9,488 nucleotides of DNA from an uncultured bacterium. GTDB taxonomy: Bacteria > Pseudomonadota > Alphaproteobacteria > SP197. The notes below the pieces were generated by a model. That model was not told the origin of the DNA. It saw only the letters and a program-made list of their open reading frames with translations, and did not search any database. Position numbers and translations under genes: made by a program. Numbering within the stretch: the first letter of the stretch is position 1; each line of letters opens with the position of its first letter. The stretch spans positions 1 through 9,488 of the forward strand of contig CALLQH010000076.1 of assembly GCA_938014945.1 (NCBI GenBank). Reading direction: 5' to 3'. Positions 6,511 to 9,488 of this stretch are shown here, in pieces.

Positions 6511-7261
6511 AGCAACGGGAGAGGGCGGTCACAGCCCTCTCGCACAGTTCGAAGTCACCAAGATGGTGGATCTGCAGATCGCCGGTCTGGATCTGCACAT
6601 CACCAACTCGGCCGTCTGGATGATGGCCGCGACGGCGCTGGTGATTCTCTTCACAACGGTCTTCATCAGCCGACGCGCGCTCGTTCCCGGGCGCATGCAG
6701 TCGCTGGTCGAACTGTCCTATGAATTCGTCGCCAACATGATCAAGGACAACGTGGGCAACGAGGGGCGGCCATACTTCCCCTTCATCTTCACGCTGTTCA
6801 TGTTCATCCTGGCCTGCAACATGCTCGGCATGCTGCCCTACAGCTTCACGGTCACCAGCCAGATCGTCGTCACCTTCGGGCTCGCCTTCGTCGTCTTCAT
6901 CGGCGTCACCATCATCGGCTTCGTCAAGCACGGGCTGGGCTTCTTCAAGTTCTTCCTGCCCCACGGCGTGCCGGGTTTCCTGGCGCCGCTGGTCATCCCG
7001 ATCGAGGTGCTTTCCTACCTGATCCGCCCGGTGAGCCTCGGTCTGCGACTTTTCGCGAACCTGACGGCCGGTCACACCATGCTCAAGGTGTTCGCGGGCT
7101 TCATCGTGCCGCTGGGCGCCTTCTACGTGATTCCCGGCGTGATCCCCATGGCGGCCGTCATCGGCCTGACCGTGCTGGAGTTTGCGATCGCCTTCCTCCA
7201 GGCCTACGTGTTCGCGGTCCTGAGCTGCATTTATCTTCACGACGCGATCCACATGCACTAG
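6500..7261 (+). CDS. atpB: ATP synthase F0 subunit a
   Basis: This is the stator subunit a of F0, forming the two proton half-channels against the c-ring in the inner membrane. The product has 253 residues and five or six hydrophobic helices. The essential arginine is Arg183 in SLGLRLFANL (179-188), equivalent to E. coli Arg210. Nine residues on is His192 (TAGH), where E. coli has Glu219, and Glu227 lies in TVLEFAIA near the place of E. coli His245; this His/Glu exchange is the mitochondrial-like arrangement. The last helix keeps Gln234 in AFLQAYVF. The GTG at 6500 is preferred over the ATG at 6563 because the HSPLAQFEV segment (11-19), conserved in alphaproteobacterial a subunits, lies between them. 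It overlaps atpI by 11 bases. Confidence 0.97.
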   Translation: MASEATGEGGHSPLAQFEVTKMVDLQIAGLDLHITNSAVWMMAATALVILFTTVFISRRALVPGRMQSLVELSYEFVANMIKDNVGNEGRPYFPFIFTLFMFILACNMLGMLPYSFTVTSQIVVTFGLAFVVFIGVTIIGFVKHGLGFFKFFLPHGVPGFLAPLVIPIEVLSYLIRPVSLGLRLFANLTAGHTMLKVFAGFIVPLGAFYVIPGVIPMAAVIGLTVLEFAIAFLQAYVFAVLSCIYLHDAIHMH

Positions 7262-7308
7262 AAACCGGCGGCTTTCGAGTCGTCAGCAATCGACCCTCAG
7301 CGCAAGAA

Positions 7309-7314
7309 AGAGGA
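7309..7314 (+). promoter_or_regulatory. Strong ribosome binding site of atpE
   Basis: AGAGGA within the A-rich run AAGAAAGAGGACA lies 7 bases before the atpE ATG. It is the best such site in the operon, matching the need for many c subunits per complex. Confidence 0.6.
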
Positions 7315-7321
7315 CAGTTCC

Positions 7322-7549
7322 ATGGAAGCAGAAGCTGCAAAGCTCATCGGTGCCGGCCTTGCCGTCATCGGTCTCGGCGGCGTTGGCGCCGGTATCGGCA
7401 ACATCTTCGCCTCGATGATTTCTTCGGTCGGCCGCAATCCCGCGGCTGCCGGCAACGTCCAGGGCTTCATGTGGATCGGCTTCGCGCTGGTCGAGGCCGT
7501 GGCGCTGTACGCCCTGCTGATCGCCCTGCTGCTCCTCTTCGTGTTCTGA
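7322..7549 (+). CDS. atpE: ATP synthase F0 subunit c
   Basis: This is the proteolipid of the rotating c-ring, 75 residues as a two-helix hairpin. Helix 1 (about 8-34) carries the packing motif GGVGAGIG (19-26). The cytoplasmic loop has R38-N-P40. Helix 2 (about 48-73) has the ion-carrying carboxylate Glu58 in FALVEAVALY. The residue after the glutamate is Ala and no Gln-Glu-Ser/Thr sodium-binding set is visible, so proton coupling is expected. A 60-base gap separates it from atpB, and a strong GC hairpin follows 8 bases after the stop, isolating it from the downstream stator genes. It is complete and typical of Alphaproteobacteria and mitochondria. Confidence 0.98.
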   Translation: MEAEAAKLIGAGLAVIGLGGVGAGIGNIFASMISSVGRNPAAAGNVQGFMWIGFALVEAVALYALLIALLLLFVF

Positions 7550-7557
7550 TTTCCGTG

Positions 7558-7581
7558 CCGGCCCCGGATTCCCGGGGCCGG
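7558..7581 (+). terminator. Terminator-like hairpin inside the atp operon, after atpE
   Basis: CCGGCCCCGG, loop ATTC, CCGGGGCCGG: a perfect 10-bp, all-GC stem beginning 8 bases after the atpE stop. A T-rich but interrupted stretch follows (TGCTTTCCTTTG, 7582-7593). Because atpF2 and atpF continue 34 bases later with no other promoter visible, this is more likely a partial terminator or a 3' end stabiliser than a full stop. That role is inferred. Confidence 0.6.
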
Positions 7582-7614
7582 TGCTTTCCTTTGTGAACAC
7601 GGGGGCCTGAGCAC

Positions 7615-8100
7615 ATGCCTCAGCTTCAATTCTGGCATTTCCTGCCACAGTTCTTCTGGCTGGCCGTCTGCTTCATCACCCTCTACCTGGTGATGGCATT
7701 CGTCGCGCTGCCGCGTATCGGCAGCGTGCTTGCCCAGCGCAAGGAGAAGATCGAGAGCGACCTCGACGCCGCCGAACGGGCCAAGGCCGAGGCGGACGCC
7801 GCGCTGGAGGCCTATGAAGCCTCTCTCGTCGGCGCCCGTGAAGCCGCCCACAAGGCGATCGGCGAAGCCTCGCAGACCGCTGCCAAGGCGGCCGAGGCGC
7901 GCAACCACGAGCTGGACGGCGAGATCGCCCGCCAGATCGAGGAAGCCAGCCGCGCGATCACCGCTTCCAAGGCGGAGGCTATGGAGAACCTCTCCGGCAT
8001 GGCCGCCGAGGCTGCTCGCGCCGCGACCGCCAAGCTGGTCGGCATCGACGTCGGCGAGGCTGACGCCCGTCAGGCGGTCGAATCCGCCAAGGAAGGCTGA
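7615..8100 (+). CDS. atpF2: ATP synthase F0 subunit b'
   Basis: This is the diverged b' subunit that pairs with b to form the peripheral stalk, as in photosynthetic and other Alphaproteobacteria (also named atpG or atpX). Its 161 residues start with the short segment MPQLQFWHF and an N-terminal membrane helix at about 11-32 ending at LPRIG. A long, highly charged, Ala/Glu/Lys-rich helix runs to the C-terminus and would dimerise with b and reach F1. The ATG at 7615 has GGGGG 9 bases upstream. The stop is two bases from the atpF start. The b' identity rests on its position between c and b and on the FWHFLPQFFWLAVCF-type N-terminus. Confidence 0.95.
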   Translation: MPQLQFWHFLPQFFWLAVCFITLYLVMAFVALPRIGSVLAQRKEKIESDLDAAERAKAEADAALEAYEASLVGAREAAHKAIGEASQTAAKAAEARNHELDGEIARQIEEASRAITASKAEAMENLSGMAAEAARAATAKLVGIDVGEADARQAVESAKEG

Positions 8101-8102
8101 TC

Positions 8103-8594
8103 ATGGAAGAAATCATCCACGATCCCGCATTCTGGGTCGCGCTGGCCTTCATCATCGCCGTGCTGGCCCTGTTCAAGCCGGCCGGCAAGATGATCGTCGG
8201 CGGACTGGACAAGCGCAGCGACCGCATCCGCGACGAGCTGGATGAGGCCCGCCGCCTGCGTGAGGAAGCCCAGGAGCTTCTGGCCTCCTACGAGCGCAAG
8301 CAGCGCGAGGCGGAGAAGGAAGCCGAGGGCATCGTCGCCCACGCCAAGGAAGAGGCCGAGCGCCTTGCCAAGCGTGCCGCGGCCGATCTCGAGGCCCAGG
8401 TCGCCCGCCGCCGTCAGCAGGCCCTGGACCGCATCGACCAGGCCGGCAAGGACGCCGAACGCGAAGTCCGCGCCGCTGCCGTCGATCTGGCGCTCAAGGC
8501 CACGCGCAAGCTTCTGGCCGAGAAGATCGGCGAGGAGCAGCAGTCCAAGCTGGTCGACGACGCCATCGCCGAGGTCGCCAAGCGCCTGCACTGA
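8103..8594 (+). CDS. atpF: ATP synthase F0 subunit b
   Basis: This subunit b of the peripheral stalk holds F1 against rotation. The 163 residues comprise a short periplasmic MEEIIHDPAF, one membrane helix at about 9-24 ending at FKPAGKM, and an uninterrupted charged helix with a right-handed coiled-coil look (REEAQELLASYERKQREAEK, 54-73) to the C-terminus, whose end (KLVDDAIAEVAKRL) should bind delta. The ribosome binding site AAGGAAGG (8089-8096) lies within the end of atpF2, so the two are translationally coupled. It is the last gene of the operon, and a strong terminator follows 30 bases later. The F1 genes (atpHAGDC) do not follow, which is usual in Alphaproteobacteria, where they form a separate operon. 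Confidence 0.96.
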   Translation: MEEIIHDPAFWVALAFIIAVLALFKPAGKMIVGGLDKRSDRIRDELDEARRLREEAQELLASYERKQREAEKEAEGIVAHAKEEAERLAKRAAADLEAQVARRRQQALDRIDQAGKDAEREVRAAAVDLALKATRKLLAEKIGEEQQSKLVDDAIAEVAKRLH

Positions 8595-8624
8595 ACACCG
8601 TTATCGGGGGCATCCGAGCAGAAG

Positions 8625-8660
8625 GGGCGCCGGTCGAAAGACCTGGCGCCCTTTTTGTTT
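8625..8660 (+). terminator. Intrinsic terminator of the atp operon
   Basis: GGGCGCC-GGTC (8625-8635), loop GAAA, GACC (8640-8643), a bulged T at 8644, GGCGCCC (8645-8651), then TTTTTGTTT. This is an 11-bp stem with one bulge, a GNRA tetraloop and a strong T-tract. On the minus strand the stem is followed by a weak CCCTTCTGC, so it may also partly stop transcription of the convergent gcvPB. Confidence 0.9.
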
Positions 8661-8682
8661 GTGGCGCCCGCGTTGCGCGGCC

Positions 8683-9488
8683 CTACTCCGCCGCGTTGCG
8701 GCCTTCCTCAGGCGACCATGTCAGCACCGGGTGCCGGGCAGCGCCGGTTTCGTCGAGGCGGCGCCAGGGGGCCAGATGCGGCGATTCGTGGAACCACTCG
8801 GCGTTGCCCGCCTGGGCCTTTTCCATGAGCGCCAGCATGGTGTCGCAGAACTGGTCGAGGGTCGCCTTGCTTTCGGTCTCGGTCGGCTCGATCAGCATGG
8901 CGCCGTGGACGACCAGCGGGAAGTACATGGTCATCGGATGGAAACCCTCGTCGATCAGCGCCTTGGCGAGATCGAGGGTGGAGACGCCGGTGTCCTTCAG
9001 CGTGCGGTCGTCGAACAGACATTCGTGCATGCACGGCCCCTCGAAGGAGGGATGGAAGGCACCCTTCAGGCGGGCCATGACGTAGTTGGCGTTGAGCACC
9101 GCATCCTCGGCGACCTGGCGCAGGCCGTCGGCGCCGTGGCTCATCATGTAGGCCAGCGCCCGCACGAACATGCCCATCTGGCCGTGGAAGGCGCGCAGCC
9201 GTCCGAAGCTGCGGCCGCTGGGGTCGTGCTCCACCATACGGAAGCCATCGCCATCGGCGACGACATAGGGCAGCGGCGCATAGGGCACGAGCGCCTCGGC
9301 GAGCACCACCGGCCCGCTGCCCGGTCCGCCGCCACCGTGGGGCGTGGAGAACGTCTTGTGCAGGTTGATGTGCATGGCGTCGATGCCGAGGTCGCCGGGG
9401 CGCACCCGCCCGACGATGGCGCTGAAGTTCGCGCCGTCGCCGTAGAAGAACGCACCCGCCTCGTGCACCAGCCGCGCGACCTCGACGA
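8683..9488 (-). CDS. gcvPB: Glycine dehydrogenase (decarboxylating) subunit 2, 3' part
   Basis: This is the P-protein beta-type subunit of the glycine cleavage system, a PLP enzyme that decarboxylates glycine and passes the aminomethyl group to the lipoyl H-protein. About 267 C-terminal residues are visible; the 5' part lies beyond the right edge, and the frame stays open to the last base (VEVARLVHEAGA). The PLP-lysine segment INLHKTFSTPHGGGGPG is intact, with the Schiff-base Lys codon at 9355-9357, and the YGDGANFSAIVG stretch precedes it. The C-terminus ends in ESPHLAPWRRLDET...HPVLTW, as in GcvPB proteins, with a stop at 8683-8685. In split systems GcvPA and the T- and H-protein genes are often upstream; none is visible here. 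It converges on the atp operon with an 88-base gap. Confidence 0.95.
   Translation of the reverse strand, partial: VEVARLVHEAGAFFYGDGANFSAIVGRVRPGDLGIDAMHINLHKTFSTPHGGGGPGSGPVVLAEALVPYAPLPYVVADGDGFRMVEHDPSGRSFGRLRAFHGQMGMFVRALAYMMSHGADGLRQVAEDAVLNANYVMARLKGAFHPSFEGPCMHECLFDDRTLKDTGVSTLDLAKALIDEGFHPMTMYFPLVVHGAMLIEPTETESKATLDQFCDTMLALMEKAQAGNAEWFHESPHLAPWRRLDETGAARHPVLTWSPEEGRNAAE

Overview
The window reads as a high-GC (about two-thirds by eye) alphaproteobacterial chromosome segment, probably Rhodospirillales-like. The signs are an F0-only ATP synthase operon in the order I-B-E-b'-b with no F1 genes behind it, a b' subunit paired with b, a Tat-type DsbA ahead of a 1146-residue Smc, and a split-type glycine dehydrogenase (GcvPB). 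Everything visible is core housekeeping. I see no mobile element, CRISPR array, tRNA, rRNA or defence system, and almost every base is accounted for by a gene or a short leader.

Layout. 43-1113 (minus): mutY, the A/G-mismatch adenine glycosylase. It is divergent from 1145-1660 (plus), a DciA/DUF721 protein linked to replicative-helicase loading. The 217-base gap that follows holds two near-consensus DnaA-box 9-mers and a good sigma70-type promoter for dsbA (TTG start at 1878, twin-arginine signal, CPHC active site). smc follows 72 bases later and probably shares that promoter; a GC-rich hairpin and a possible 19-codon ORF fill the gap between them. A second sigma70-type promoter lies in the 145-base gap after smc and drives atpI-atpB-atpE-atpF2-atpF. 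A 10-bp perfect hairpin with a T-rich tail sits just after atpE inside this operon. The operon ends at a strong intrinsic terminator (8625-8660). The 3' part of gcvPB enters from the right edge on the minus strand and converges on that terminator.

Functionally there are three blocks. The first is genome maintenance (MutY, DciA, Smc), with the periplasmic oxidoreductase DsbA embedded in it. The second is the membrane sector of ATP synthase: AtpI assembly factor, a, c, b' and b. The third is glycine cleavage. Conserved catalytic residues are intact in the enzymes I could check.

The items most worth a second look are regulatory. They are the DnaA-box pair and GANTC site around the dsbA-smc promoter, beside a helicase-loader gene, and the terminator-like hairpin after atpE that may set c-subunit stoichiometry. 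I found no convincing undescribed system.
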